From contig NZ_CACVBR010000008.1 of assembly GCF_902728265.1 (NCBI RefSeq), positions 62,001-126,000 on the forward strand: a stretch of DNA of 64,000 nucleotides. The letters are read 5' to 3'. Under the pieces are notes generated by a model. That model had not been told where the DNA came from and searched no databases. It saw only the letters and a program-made list of their open reading frames with translations. Source of the DNA: Chryseobacterium potabilaquae (GTDB taxonomy: Bacteria; Bacteroidota; Bacteroidia; Flavobacteriales; Weeksellaceae). Below, one piece after another: positions 44,424 through 53,226 of this stretch. Position 1 is the stretch's first letter. Every line of letters begins with the position of its first letter. The position numbers were made by a program, and so were the translations under genes.

Positions 44424-45461
44424 ATGAGAATAGAATACGATATAAAACTGGGCTTTAAGGATGTCATGTTCCGTCCCAAACGTTCAACATTAAAATCCCG
44501 CTCAGAAGTTGATCTGGAAAGAGAATTTACATTCAGACATACTAAGAAAAAATGGAAAGGAGTTCCTATTATAGCAGCTAATATGGATACAGTAGGAACT
44601 TTTGAAATGGCAATAGAACTTGCTAAAGACAAAATTATCACTGCTATTCATAAACATTATACGACTGAAGAATGGGATTATTTCCTAGACAACCAACCGG
44701 AAAGCATTCATCAATATATTGCTTTAAGTACGGGTACCGGAAAATCAGATGAAGAGAAAATAAAAAATATCCTCGAGAAACACCCAAAAATTGAGTTTCT
44801 GTGCATTGATGTAGCCAATGGATATTCTGAGCATTTTGTTGAATTTGTGAAGAAAACCAGAGCTAATTTTCCGGATAAAATTATTATTGCCGGCAATGTT
44901 GTTACTGGTGAAATGGTAGAAGAATTACTTTTAGTAGGTGCAGATATTATTAAAGTAGGTATTGGACCTGGTTCAGTTTGTACAACGCGAGTAAAAACAG
45001 GAGTAGGCTATCCCCAATTGTCTGCTATTATTGAGTGTGCGGATGCTGCTCATGGTTTAGGAGGTCAAATCATTGCTGATGGAGGATGTAAAGTTCCTGG
45101 AGACGTAGCTAAAGCTTTTGGCGGAGGTGCAGATTTCGTCATGCTGGGTGGAATGTTTGCTGGACATGACGAAAGTGGTGGTGAAATTGTAGAAGAAAAT
45201 GGGAAAAAATTTAGATTATTCTATGGTATGAGTTCTAAAACAGCTATGGATAAACATGCAGGAGGCGTTGCTGAATATAGAGCATCCGAAGGTAAAACAG
45301 TTAAAGTTGCTTATAAAGGAGCTGTATCAGAAACCGTTAAAGATATTTTAGGCGGTGTCCGATCTACCTGTACTTATGTAGGAGCTTCAAAGTTAAAAGA
45401 ATTATCAAAGAGAACCACTTTCATTCGAGTAGAAGAACAAGAAAATCAAATTTTTACTTAA
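44424..45461 (+). CDS. guaC: GMP reductase
   Basis: Converts GMP to IMP with NADPH, feeding guanine nucleotides back to the purine pool. The 345-residue TIM-barrel protein starts with the GuaC-specific [23 protein letters not shown] and lacks the CBS pair of IMP dehydrogenase. The active-site loop [18 protein letters not shown] holds catalytic Cys186, the same number as in the E. coli enzyme. [25 protein letters not shown] is the phosphate-binding segment. A strong bidirectional terminator follows directly after the stop. Confidence 0.95.
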   Translation: MRIEYDIKLGFKDVMFRPKRSTLKSRSEVDLEREFTFRHTKKKWKGVPIIAANMDTVGTFEMAIELAKDKIITAIHKHYTTEEWDYFLDNQPESIHQYIALSTGTGKSDEEKIKNILEKHPKIEFLCIDVANGYSEHFVEFVKKTRANFPDKIIIAGNVVTGEMVEELLLVGADIIKVGIGPGSVCTTRVKTGVGYPQLSAIIECADAAHGLGGQIIADGGCKVPGDVAKAFGGGADFVMLGGMFAGHDESGGEIVEENGKKFRLFYGMSSKTAMDKHAGGVAEYRASEGKTVKVAYKGAVSETVKDILGGVRSTCTYVGASKLKELSKRTTFIRVEEQENQIFT

Positions 45462-45496
45462 AAATAAGCCCATTCTCCTTGAGAATGGGCTTATTT
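45461..45496. terminator. Bidirectional terminator between guaC and fabG
   Basis: A 16-bp perfect stem, AATAAGCCCATTCTC / GAGAATGGGCTTATT, with a 4-base loop and T-rich tails in both directions. Confidence 0.95.
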
Positions 45497-45518
45497 TATA
45501 TTTTATATTTTCCTCACT

Positions 45519-46265
45519 TTAAGGCATCAACATACCTCCATCCACATTCAGCGTTTGTCCTGTAATATAGGTAGACATATCACTTCCTAAAAATACACAA
45601 GCATTTGCAATATCTTCAGGTGTTCCCCCTCTTTTTAACGGGATTCCGTCTCTCCATTCCTGAACCGTTTTTTCATCCAAAACCGCTGTCATTTCAGTTT
45701 CAATAAACCCAGGAGTAATAGCATTACAACGGATATGTCTTGAACCTAATTCCAATGCTACAGATTTTGTGAATCCTATAACTCCGGCTTTCGATGCCGC
45801 ATAGTTTGCTTGTCCCGCATTTCCTTTCAGACCCACAACAGATGACATATTAATAATAGATCCTGATCTTGCCTTCATCATAGGCTTAATAACTGCCTTT
45901 GTAAGATTAAATACTGAATCCAAATTTACTTTGATAATAGTATCCCAATCATCTTTTGACATCCTTAGTAACAGATTATCCCTTGTAACTCCTGCATTAT
46001 TAACCAATATATCAATCTTCCCAAATTCTGCAATGACTTCATCGATTAGTTTTTGAGCAGCATCATAATCCGATGCATCAGATTGGTAACCTTTTATTTG
46101 AGTTACAGAACTTAAAGTTGCTTCTAATTCTTTGGCTTTGTCTACAGAACCTGCATAAGTGAATGCTACTTTTGCTCCTTGTTCAGCAAAAACTTGGGCA
46201 ATTCCTTTTCCGATTCCTCTTGTAGCTCCTGTAATTAATGCTACTTTTCCTTCTAATAGTTTCAT
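45519..46265 (-). CDS. fabG: 3-oxoacyl-ACP reductase FabG
   Basis: NADPH-dependent reductase of the fatty acid elongation cycle, 248 residues. The Rossmann loop is GATRGIGKGIA (residues 14-24). LVNNAGVTRDNLLLRMS is the FabG-specific active-site block. The catalytic tetrad includes Asn in NNAG, Ser in INMSSVVGLKGN, and Tyr/Lys in YAASKAGVIGF. The ending DGGMLMP is typical. The gene stands alone, without acpP or fabF beside it. Confidence 0.94.
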   Translation of the reverse strand: MKLLEGKVALITGATRGIGKGIAQVFAEQGAKVAFTYAGSVDKAKELEATLSSVTQIKGYQSDASDYDAAQKLIDEVIAEFGKIDILVNNAGVTRDNLLLRMSKDDWDTIIKVNLDSVFNLTKAVIKPMMKARSGSIINMSSVVGLKGNAGQANYAASKAGVIGFTKSVALELGSRHIRCNAITPGFIETEMTAVLDEKTVQEWRDGIPLKRGGTPEDIANACVFLGSDMSTYITGQTLNVDGGMLMP

Positions 46266-46416
46266 ATATACGACAATTATTTTCTTTAAATCAATTTGAT
46301 TGAATATCTGTAGTATAGAACTTCATCAAAACAAATCGTCCGCAAAGATATTATAAAATGATTATTTAATGCATTTTATATCATTAAATTACTGAATTTT
46401 ATATAAAGAAATTTTT

Positions 46417-47910
46417 CTAAAATATTCTGTTCCCAGAAAAAGTAAATTCTACGTACTCCGAAGTTTTAGTTTTTGTAAGTTTCAACTTTTTATTATCCGA
46501 AGAATACTTATCATATATTATATCTGTAAGAGGTTCATTATCAAAATTTATAGAACCATATTTATTTCCTTTTTGAACAATTATTTCATTGGCCGGAAAA
46601 AATTCAAATATATTATCATAAATAAAAGGAATTATTTCTTTTCCATTGCTATTCAAAACTCCATATAGATTATTCTTATTTTTACAAACTATGGCAGCCG
46701 GAAAATTGTCTTTTGGATAATATAGATAATCACTTTCTTTTATGGAAATAATGTCCGGTAATTCTTCATACTTTCTGTCTTTAACTGAAAATTTATAAAA
46801 AATTTCATTTTTCTTAAGAATGAATGTATCAGAAAAAATACGTTTTACTTCATATCCTTCTTCCAATATATTTTGTAAATCTCTATTTACGATCTTTTCT
46901 TCTCCATTTTTACTTAAATAAATGAAATCCTCACCCAAAACCTTTACAGCTTCTACGATATCATATTCCTTTGGAAAAATAATATCTCCATTAAGACGAA
47001 TTACCGCTATTTTAGGGTTATTATAATCTTTAATGGTTTTAAAAATCCCATTGAATAAATGATTTACATAATAAAAATTAGTAGGAAAAACCTTTTTCTC
47101 TTCTTTCGAAAAAATACTTACCTTATCTTCTTTTAGAAGATAGATATATTCTCGCCCCACCAATGCCTGATCGTATATTTCATCTACAATCTTATTCTCA
47201 TTAGCCTCTATTATTCCATAATGATTATTGGTGGGATTTTTAGTAATCAAATACGGGTATGAATTTATATTATCAATATAATGATTAGAAATAGTATTGA
47301 CTACCTCTCCATTATTATCAATTATTTCTCCTTGATAGTTTCCTTTCCCGAGGTATGTTTTTCCCCTATAAAAATGCATATTTTCTTCAAATTCTCTATC
47401 AGACACCAATCTTCCATCAAAATCATAAATAAACCATCCTTTTTCTTTTTTTACAAAAAAACGATTTTCACTGGCAAATTCTATTTTATCATAAAAAGGA
47501 ATTAGCAGATTTCCATCATAATCATATACACAATCTTTTCCTGCTTTAGAATAAATAAGCCTATTCTTCCTTTCCCATGTTCTATATTTAAAATTTTCAA
47601 AAGGAATTAATTGATTTCCCGTTGGGTCAATAAGCGTTGTTTTTCCGTTGAAACGACCTTCTTTAGCCTTTAGAATAAATCTATTAGAAGATAATCTTAT
47701 TATTTCACTCTTATAGGGATATTCAAATGTAATCTTTCCTAAAGAATCAACAATAGCAGATTTTTTCCCTCCAGAATTTACCATAATTCCGTAGCCTTTT
47801 GTATAAGAGCTTATCTCTTTTCCCAGTTTTTTTGAGATAAGAATTTGCTTATATTGATCAGATTGTCCAAGACAAACGGATGAGAATAATACGAAAATTA
47901 GTGTTTTCAA
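46417..47910 (-). CDS. Secreted WG-repeat protein
   Basis: A 497-residue exported protein (signal peptide ending SVCLGQ). The body consists of WG-type beta repeats of about 40-50 residues: for example KSAIVDSLGKITFEYPY, KTTLIDPTGNQLIPFENF, KDCVYDYDGNLLIPFYDK, KNKNNLYGVLNSNGKEIIPFIYDNI and NKYGSINFDNEPLTDIIYDKY. Such repeats form surface-exposed beta structures in Bacteroidetes; binding partners are unknown. It starts directly after the rsmI stop and is probably cotranscribed with rsmI. Confidence 0.82.
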   Translation of the reverse strand: MKTLIFVLFSSVCLGQSDQYKQILISKKLGKEISSYTKGYGIMVNSGGKKSAIVDSLGKITFEYPYKSEIIRLSSNRFILKAKEGRFNGKTTLIDPTGNQLIPFENFKYRTWERKNRLIYSKAGKDCVYDYDGNLLIPFYDKIEFASENRFFVKKEKGWFIYDFDGRLVSDREFEENMHFYRGKTYLGKGNYQGEIIDNNGEVVNTISNHYIDNINSYPYLITKNPTNNHYGIIEANENKIVDEIYDQALVGREYIYLLKEDKVSIFSKEEKKVFPTNFYYVNHLFNGIFKTIKDYNNPKIAVIRLNGDIIFPKEYDIVEAVKVLGEDFIYLSKNGEEKIVNRDLQNILEEGYEVKRIFSDTFILKKNEIFYKFSVKDRKYEELPDIISIKESDYLYYPKDNFPAAIVCKNKNNLYGVLNSNGKEIIPFIYDNIFEFFPANEIIVQKGNKYGSINFDNEPLTDIIYDKYSSDNKKLKLTKTKTSEYVEFTFSGNRIF

Positions 47911-48585
47911 TTAAATAGAATTATTTACAATAAGAACAATTTCTCCTTTTAAAGTTTTACTTTTTGAAAAATCAATTAACTCATTGATTGTACCTCGTTT
48001 AGTTTCTTCAAATTTTTTGGATATTTCTCTACTTAGACTCACTTTAGTTTCTTCTCCAAAAAATTCTTTAATCTGCTCTAAAGTAGTGTTGATTTTATGT
48101 GGGCTTTCGTAGAGAACAATCGTTTTCTTTTCTTCGGCAAGTTGTTTCAATTTTGTTTGTCTCCCTTTTTTTTGAGGCAAGAAACCGGCAAATAAAAATT
48201 CATTATTTGGCAATCCTGAAACTACTAAAGCAGGCACAAAAGCTGTAGCGCCCGGTAAACAAATCATTTCAATATTATGATCTGCGGATGCTTTTCCCAG
48301 TAAATACCCGGGATCTGAAATTCCAGGGGTTCCTGCATCAGTAATAATAGCTATATTTTGGCCATTTTTAAGATCAGAAATTACCTTTTCTGTCGCCTGA
48401 TGTTCATTATGCAGATGATAAGATTTTAGAGGCTTTGAAATTTCAAAATGTTTCAAAAGAATTCCTGAAGTCCTTGTATCTTCACATAAAATATAATCGA
48501 CTTCTTTCAATACATTTACTGCCCTAAAAGTCATATCATCTAAGTTCCCAATAGGGGTAGGAACAAAATATAAGATTCCGCTCAA
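47911..48585 (-). CDS. rsmI: 16S rRNA (cytidine-1402-2'-O)-methyltransferase
   Basis: Methylates the 2'-hydroxyl of C1402 in the decoding centre of the ribosome, using SAM. The 224-residue protein has the tetrapyrrole-methylase fold with YFVPTPIGNLDDMTFRA at the N-terminus, ILCEDTRTSGILLKHF, and ITDAGTPGISDPGYLL, all diagnostic for RsmI. LPGATAFVPALVVSGLP and FLPQKKGRQTKL follow. It ends earlier than E. coli RsmI, as usual for this phylum. It sits between the conserved acidic protein and the WG-repeat protein. Confidence 0.95.
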   Translation of the reverse strand: MSGILYFVPTPIGNLDDMTFRAVNVLKEVDYILCEDTRTSGILLKHFEISKPLKSYHLHNEHQATEKVISDLKNGQNIAIITDAGTPGISDPGYLLGKASADHNIEMICLPGATAFVPALVVSGLPNNEFLFAGFLPQKKGRQTKLKQLAEEKKTIVLYESPHKINTTLEQIKEFFGEETKVSLSREISKKFEETKRGTINELIDFSKSKTLKGEIVLIVNNSI

Positions 48586-48593
48586 AATTAAAA

Positions 48594-50057
48594 TTATAAA
48601 AATTTATTCTCTACTAATATCCATAGTCTTTGAGCATATTCATCCACTTTATTCCATTTTTTCTCGTAGTAGAGGTCACTCAAATATTCTTTAGCATCTT
48701 CCAGTTTTTTGAAACTATTCAATATAGAAACCACTTCATTCAATTCAGATTGACTTCCTTCAAATAATGTTCGCGAAAAAGCAATTCTGTCATTTAGATC
48801 AAGCTTAAATTCCGGTCTTGTTTTTTCCACCTCTCTATGCTCAGCTGATATATTAGTCTTTAGTATTTTTACTGCTCTTTCTATAAGAGGCGTATGTCCC
48901 TCCTCCTTTTCTGCTTCCGAATGATCATCATCGAAAAGAGTTTTCAACCCTTTTATATTCGAAAGTTTTATTTTTTTATCATGATGATATTCTTCTAGGT
49001 TTTCAAAATTCTCATTCGGATTGGTATATTGAGTATTATCTGTAAGATCAGATCGTTTTCTTCTATCATTGATTTCCGCAAGAATAGATGCTTCATTCTT
49101 TTCTTCTATAGATTCTTTTTTAATTTCGCTTAGCAAATTCTCAATATTCGAAACATCATTATCTATTTCTATTTGTTCAATTACAATAGTGGAAGCGATA
49201 TATGATTCTTCATTTTCTTCAATTAATATTTCTTCTTCTAAAGCCTCTGTTCCAAAAATACCTGATATTGTTTCTGTAATTTTTGGAGATTCTTCTTTCA
49301 TAGTAGCTTCAAAACGATTTTCAATGATTTCTTCTTCATCATCAAAATTGTTTAGACTTCCTTCATCATCATCAGAAATTTGATTTTCAAATTCATTAAG
49401 CTCATTAAGTTGATTACTAAAAGTCAATTGATCTTCCGTTACTTGATCGTTAGATAAATTCTTATGTTTATCATTTTCAAATTCTGAATTAGTCAAAATT
49501 CTCTCTTCTTCAACAAAAAGTGAATGACCATGATCATAATCTGATAAATTATTTTCATTAATATCCTCTAATCGATGATCTGAAATACATTCTTCAATTA
49601 CCCCATTATGAAATTCATTCTCTTCATCACCAGAGGTTTCATTAATCCCTGATGCATTACTTTCTTCCACAAAATTAATAATTCTTTCATGGAGTTCTTT
49701 TTCTACAATCTCATTGAGCTGATTATTAAAAATAGCTTCCTCCTCTGTAACTTCATTTGAAAAAAATCCAACTTGATTTTCATCAATTTTACTACGTTCA
49801 TTCAAACCTACTTCATCCTTTATCAGCACATTTTCAGAATTCTGATTATCACTATTATTGAAATTAGAACTATTTTCGAATGTAAAATATTCGATATGTT
49901 TCTCTAATAATTTTAGAAAATTAATCTTACCAGCAAGCTCATCTACAAGATTCTGCTTAGATAGCAATCCATCTACATTATCTATTTTCTCCAGAATATT
50001 AATAATATTCCGGGATTCAAAAAAAATTTTTTCCTTTAAATCTTGGATGTTATACAT
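48594..50057 (-). CDS. Conserved acidic hypothetical protein with Bacteroidetes-type C-terminal domain
   Basis: A 487-residue cytoplasmic protein without signal or membrane segments. The first 65 residues form a predicted helical region (YNIQDLKEKIFF, NILEKIDNVDGLL). Residues 70-360 are a low-complexity acidic stretch rich in Glu, Asp, Asn and Ser, probably disordered. The last 70 residues are a conserved helical module: FKLDLNDRIAFSRTLFEGS, LNEVVSILNSFKKLEDAKEYL, and a Trp-containing end (KKWNKVDEYAQRLWILVENKF). I recall this tail from hypothetical proteins across Bacteroidetes. It is the first gene of the rsmI operon and divergent from tdk. Confidence 0.75.
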   Translation of the reverse strand: MYNIQDLKEKIFFESRNIINILEKIDNVDGLLSKQNLVDELAGKINFLKLLEKHIEYFTFENSSNFNNSDNQNSENVLIKDEVGLNERSKIDENQVGFFSNEVTEEEAIFNNQLNEIVEKELHERIINFVEESNASGINETSGDEENEFHNGVIEECISDHRLEDINENNLSDYDHGHSLFVEEERILTNSEFENDKHKNLSNDQVTEDQLTFSNQLNELNEFENQISDDDEGSLNNFDDEEEIIENRFEATMKEESPKITETISGIFGTEALEEEILIEENEESYIASTIVIEQIEIDNDVSNIENLLSEIKKESIEEKNEASILAEINDRRKRSDLTDNTQYTNPNENFENLEEYHHDKKIKLSNIKGLKTLFDDDHSEAEKEEGHTPLIERAVKILKTNISAEHREVEKTRPEFKLDLNDRIAFSRTLFEGSQSELNEVVSILNSFKKLEDAKEYLSDLYYEKKWNKVDEYAQRLWILVENKFL

Positions 50058-50117
50058 ATAAGAATCTTGTTAAAATTGCTTATTTTTGATCTTAAAAATA
50101 TACGGCTAATTTAACAA

Positions 50118-50708
50118 ATGTTTTTAGAAAATACAATTAATCATTCCAAACAAAGTGGTTGGATGGAAGTTATTTGTGGTTCTATGTTTTCTGGGAAAAC
50201 TGAAGAACTAATTCGAAGATTGCGAAGAGCAGAAATGGCAGGACAAAATGTAGAAATTTTTAAGCCTAAGCTAGATACACGATATTCTGAAGAGAGTGTG
50301 GTGTCTCACAATCAGAATAAAATTCGTAGTACAGGGGTGGAAAATCCTAATGAAATTCTATTATTGGCTTCTCGCTGTGATGTGGTAGGAATTGACGAAG
50401 CTCAGTTTTTTGATCAAGGAATTGTAGAAGTAGCTAATAAGCTGGCAAATAGCGGGATAAGAGTCGTTATTGCGGGATTAGATATGGATTTTCTAGGACG
50501 CCCTTTTGGGCCAATGCCTCATTTAATGGCCACCGCAGAATATGTTACAAAAGTCCATGCTATTTGCAAAAGAACAGGTAATCTGGCCAATTATTCTATG
50601 AGAATTTCCAAAGGAAAGAATTTGGTAGAACTGGGTGAAACAGAAAGTTATGAGGCTGTAAGCCGTCGTGTCTTTATTGATGAAGTACTTTCAAATAAAG
50701 AAAAATAA
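50118..50708 (+). CDS. tdk: Thymidine kinase (class II), zinc ligands degraded
   Basis: Phosphorylates thymidine to TMP. The P-loop is GSMFSGKTEE (residues 21-30), the catalytic base is Glu94 in GIDEAQFF, and the lasso-loop block is YSMRISKGKNLVELGETESYE. Class II enzymes normally bind a structural zinc with four cysteines. Here only the first is kept (Cys150 in HAICKRTG); the second position is Thr153, the third Ser182 (EAVSRRV), and no fourth is seen. Related Bacteroidetes enzymes show a similar pattern as far as I recall. It is followed by murF-alr. Confidence 0.94.
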   Translation: MFLENTINHSKQSGWMEVICGSMFSGKTEELIRRLRRAEMAGQNVEIFKPKLDTRYSEESVVSHNQNKIRSTGVENPNEILLLASRCDVVGIDEAQFFDQGIVEVANKLANSGIRVVIAGLDMDFLGRPFGPMPHLMATAEYVTKVHAICKRTGNLANYSMRISKGKNLVELGETESYEAVSRRVFIDEVLSNKEK

Positions 50709-50776
50709 TATTTTAATTGAGACTTAAATCTTATTAAAATAATTATTAAAAGTAAAATATAAGGAGAAGGTTACGA

Positions 50777-53224
50777 ATGAACTATACCGTAAAACAAATT
50801 GTAGATATCACTCATTCAAAAATGATGGGTGATGATAGTTTAATAATCAAAAATATTGCTTTCGACAGTAGAATTATCTACTCTACTAAGCATACCGCAT
50901 TTATTGCTGTTAATACTCCTAAAAATTCAGGAGAAAAATTTATAGAATCTGCAATTAATCGGGGAATTAATATAATTATTTCAGAACATCACTTTCCTCA
51001 ATTTGAAAACATTACATGGATTATTGTTGAAAATTCGATATCCTTTCTTCAAAAATTAGCAAAATATCACTTCGAACAATCTCATTTAAGATCAATTGGT
51101 ATTACAGGAAGTAATGGTAAGACTATATTAAAAGAATGGATTTACCAATGTATTTGGAATGAACTTCCAACGGTAAAAAGCCCGAAAAGTTTTAATTCTC
51201 AAATAGGGCTTCCTCTTTCTATTTTTCAAATTAATAATTCACAGAAATTAGGAATTTTTGAAGTAGGAATTTCTCAACCTCATGAAATGGAAAAACTAGA
51301 AAATATTTTCCATCCTCAAATTGGTCTCCTTACTCATATTGGAACAGCACATATAGCGAATTTCAGTTCAGAAGAGGAATTAATTAATGAAAAAGTAAAA
51401 CTTTTTAAAAACTCTGAAGTCATAATTTACAATGGTGATAATGTATTGGTTGATGAAATAATAAAAAAATGCTATGGAAGTAAAAAATTAATCTCCTACG
51501 GTTTTAAAAAAGAAAATCAAGTTTTTATAAAAAATAATATTTCAAAAAACGAAGATATTATTGTTCAATATTTTAATGAAGAAATTAGCTTCCCGGTTTA
51601 TCAAAGAGATGAAGTTACTTTAACCAACGCTTTAGCCCTTGTAGCCGTATTAAAAGAGCTGAAGATTGATAATAAAAAAATTATTGATAAAATCAACTCT
51701 CTTAAGGCAGTAGAAATGCGCTTAGAAGCCATTGAAGGAATTAAAAACAATATTGTAATCAATGATTCTTTCAATCTCGATTTAGATTCTTTAAAAACAG
51801 CTCTTCAGTTCCTTAATGAGTATAATAAACGTGGGAAATCACTAGTATTAACTGATATCATGGGGGTAAATTCTAACTCACAAGAACTGTACGAAGAAGT
51901 CTCAGAGCTTGTAAATGAACAAAAATTTGATACCGTTTTCTTAATAGGAGACATTATATCAAAATTTAGTGATTTATTTAAGTCTAAAACATTTACTTTC
52001 ATTAATACCCAAGAATTAATTGAGAGTAAATATCTTACAGAAATTGAAAATCAAATTATCTTATTAAAAGGAGCTAGAAAATTTGAAATTGAAAAACTTA
52101 AAGATATTCTAGAGCTACGAAAACATGATACTGTTTTAGAAATTAACTTAAATGCCATCCTTCACAATATTAACTATCACAAATCGTTACTAAAACCAAC
52201 GACCAAAATGATGGCAATGGTAAAAGCAAACGCTTATGGTTTAGGTAGTTATGAGATATCAGAATTTCTGCAACATCATCATATCGATTATCTTGGAGTG
52301 GCATTTGCAGATGAAGGTGTTGAACTTCGAAAAAAGGGGATCACAACTCCCATTGTGGTCATGAATCCGGAGCAACATAGTTATGACACAATAATTGAGT
52401 ATAATCTAGAACCGGAAATTTATAGCCTAAGGGTTTTAGAATTATTCTATGATTCGGTTCAGAAAACGGGTAACGACAAAAAATACCCCATACATATAAA
52501 GCTGGAAACCGGAATGCATCGTCTTGGGTTTAAAAAACATGAGTTAGATCAACTCGGTGAAATTTTACAGGATAAAAAATTGAAGGTTAAGAGTATTTTT
52601 AGCCATTTGTCATCTTCAGATATGCCTCAGGAAAAAGAGTTTACATTGAATCAATTAAAGGCTTTTGAATACAATTCATCCTATTTAATTGAAAGATTAG
52701 GATATAAACCTATACGGCATATTTTAAACTCATCAGGAATAACAAACTATACGGATTACCAATATAATATGGTAAGGATTGGAATTGGAATGTTGGGAGA
52801 ATCTTCAAATAATCAAATACAAAAACAATTGCATTCTGTGGTAAGCTTTAAAACCGTAATTTCACAGATATCTATGGTTGAGAATGGAGAATCAATTGGT
52901 TATAGCAGAAAGTTTAAAACAGATCATCTAACAAAGGTAGCCACCATTCCTGTAGGATATGCCGATGGAATACCTAGATTAATTGGAAATCAGGTAGGAA
53001 ATGTTGGGGTTAATAAAATATTAGCTCCCATTGTAGGAAATATATGTATGGATATGATGATGATTAATGTAGATAATATTCCTCACGTAAAAGAAGGCAA
53101 TGTTGTAACTATATTCAATGCAAAACCGACTTTAAAAGAGTTTGCAGAATATTGTAATACTATAACATATGAAGTATTAACTTCTATTTCACCCCGAGTA
53201 AAACGTATTTATATAAAAGATTAA
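50777..53224 (+). CDS. murF-alr: MurF-Alr fusion: UDP-MurNAc-tripeptide D-Ala-D-Ala ligase / alanine racemase
   Basis: An 815-residue fusion of two cytoplasmic wall-synthesis steps. Residues 1-455 are MurF, which adds D-Ala-D-Ala to the peptidoglycan precursor; the ATP loop is TGSNGKTILKEW at about residues 110-121, and the magnesium-site blocks NSQIGLP and GLLTHIGTAH are present. Residues 456-815 are the PLP-dependent racemase that makes D-alanine; the cofactor lysine is in MAMVKANAYGLG (about residue 482), and RLGFKKHEL and GNICMDMMMINV are racemase motifs. This fusion is widespread in Bacteroidetes. It is two bases before the patatin gene. Confidence 0.95.
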   Translation: MNYTVKQIVDITHSKMMGDDSLIIKNIAFDSRIIYSTKHTAFIAVNTPKNSGEKFIESAINRGINIIISEHHFPQFENITWIIVENSISFLQKLAKYHFEQSHLRSIGITGSNGKTILKEWIYQCIWNELPTVKSPKSFNSQIGLPLSIFQINNSQKLGIFEVGISQPHEMEKLENIFHPQIGLLTHIGTAHIANFSSEEELINEKVKLFKNSEVIIYNGDNVLVDEIIKKCYGSKKLISYGFKKENQVFIKNNISKNEDIIVQYFNEEISFPVYQRDEVTLTNALALVAVLKELKIDNKKIIDKINSLKAVEMRLEAIEGIKNNIVINDSFNLDLDSLKTALQFLNEYNKRGKSLVLTDIMGVNSNSQELYEEVSELVNEQKFDTVFLIGDIISKFSDLFKSKTFTFINTQELIESKYLTEIENQIILLKGARKFEIEKLKDILELRKHDTVLEINLNAILHNINYHKSLLKPTTKMMAMVKANAYGLGSYEISEFLQHHHIDYLGVAFADEGVELRKKGITTPIVVMNPEQHSYDTIIEYNLEPEIYSLRVLELFYDSVQKTGNDKKYPIHIKLETGMHRLGFKKHELDQLGEILQDKKLKVKSIFSHLSSSDMPQEKEFTLNQLKAFEYNSSYLIERLGYKPIRHILNSSGITNYTDYQYNMVRIGIGMLGESSNNQIQKQLHSVVSFKTVISQISMVENGESIGYSRKFKTDHLTKVATIPVGYADGIPRLIGNQVGNVGVNKILAPIVGNICMDMMMINVDNIPHVKEGNVVTIFNAKPTLKEFAEYCNTITYEVLTSISPRVKRIYIKD

Positions 53225-53226
53225 TT

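Noticed and set aside
49069..49383. 104-residue Ser/Ile-rich ORF opposite the acidic protein
   Set aside because: It is the complement of a low-complexity Glu/Asp-rich coding region.
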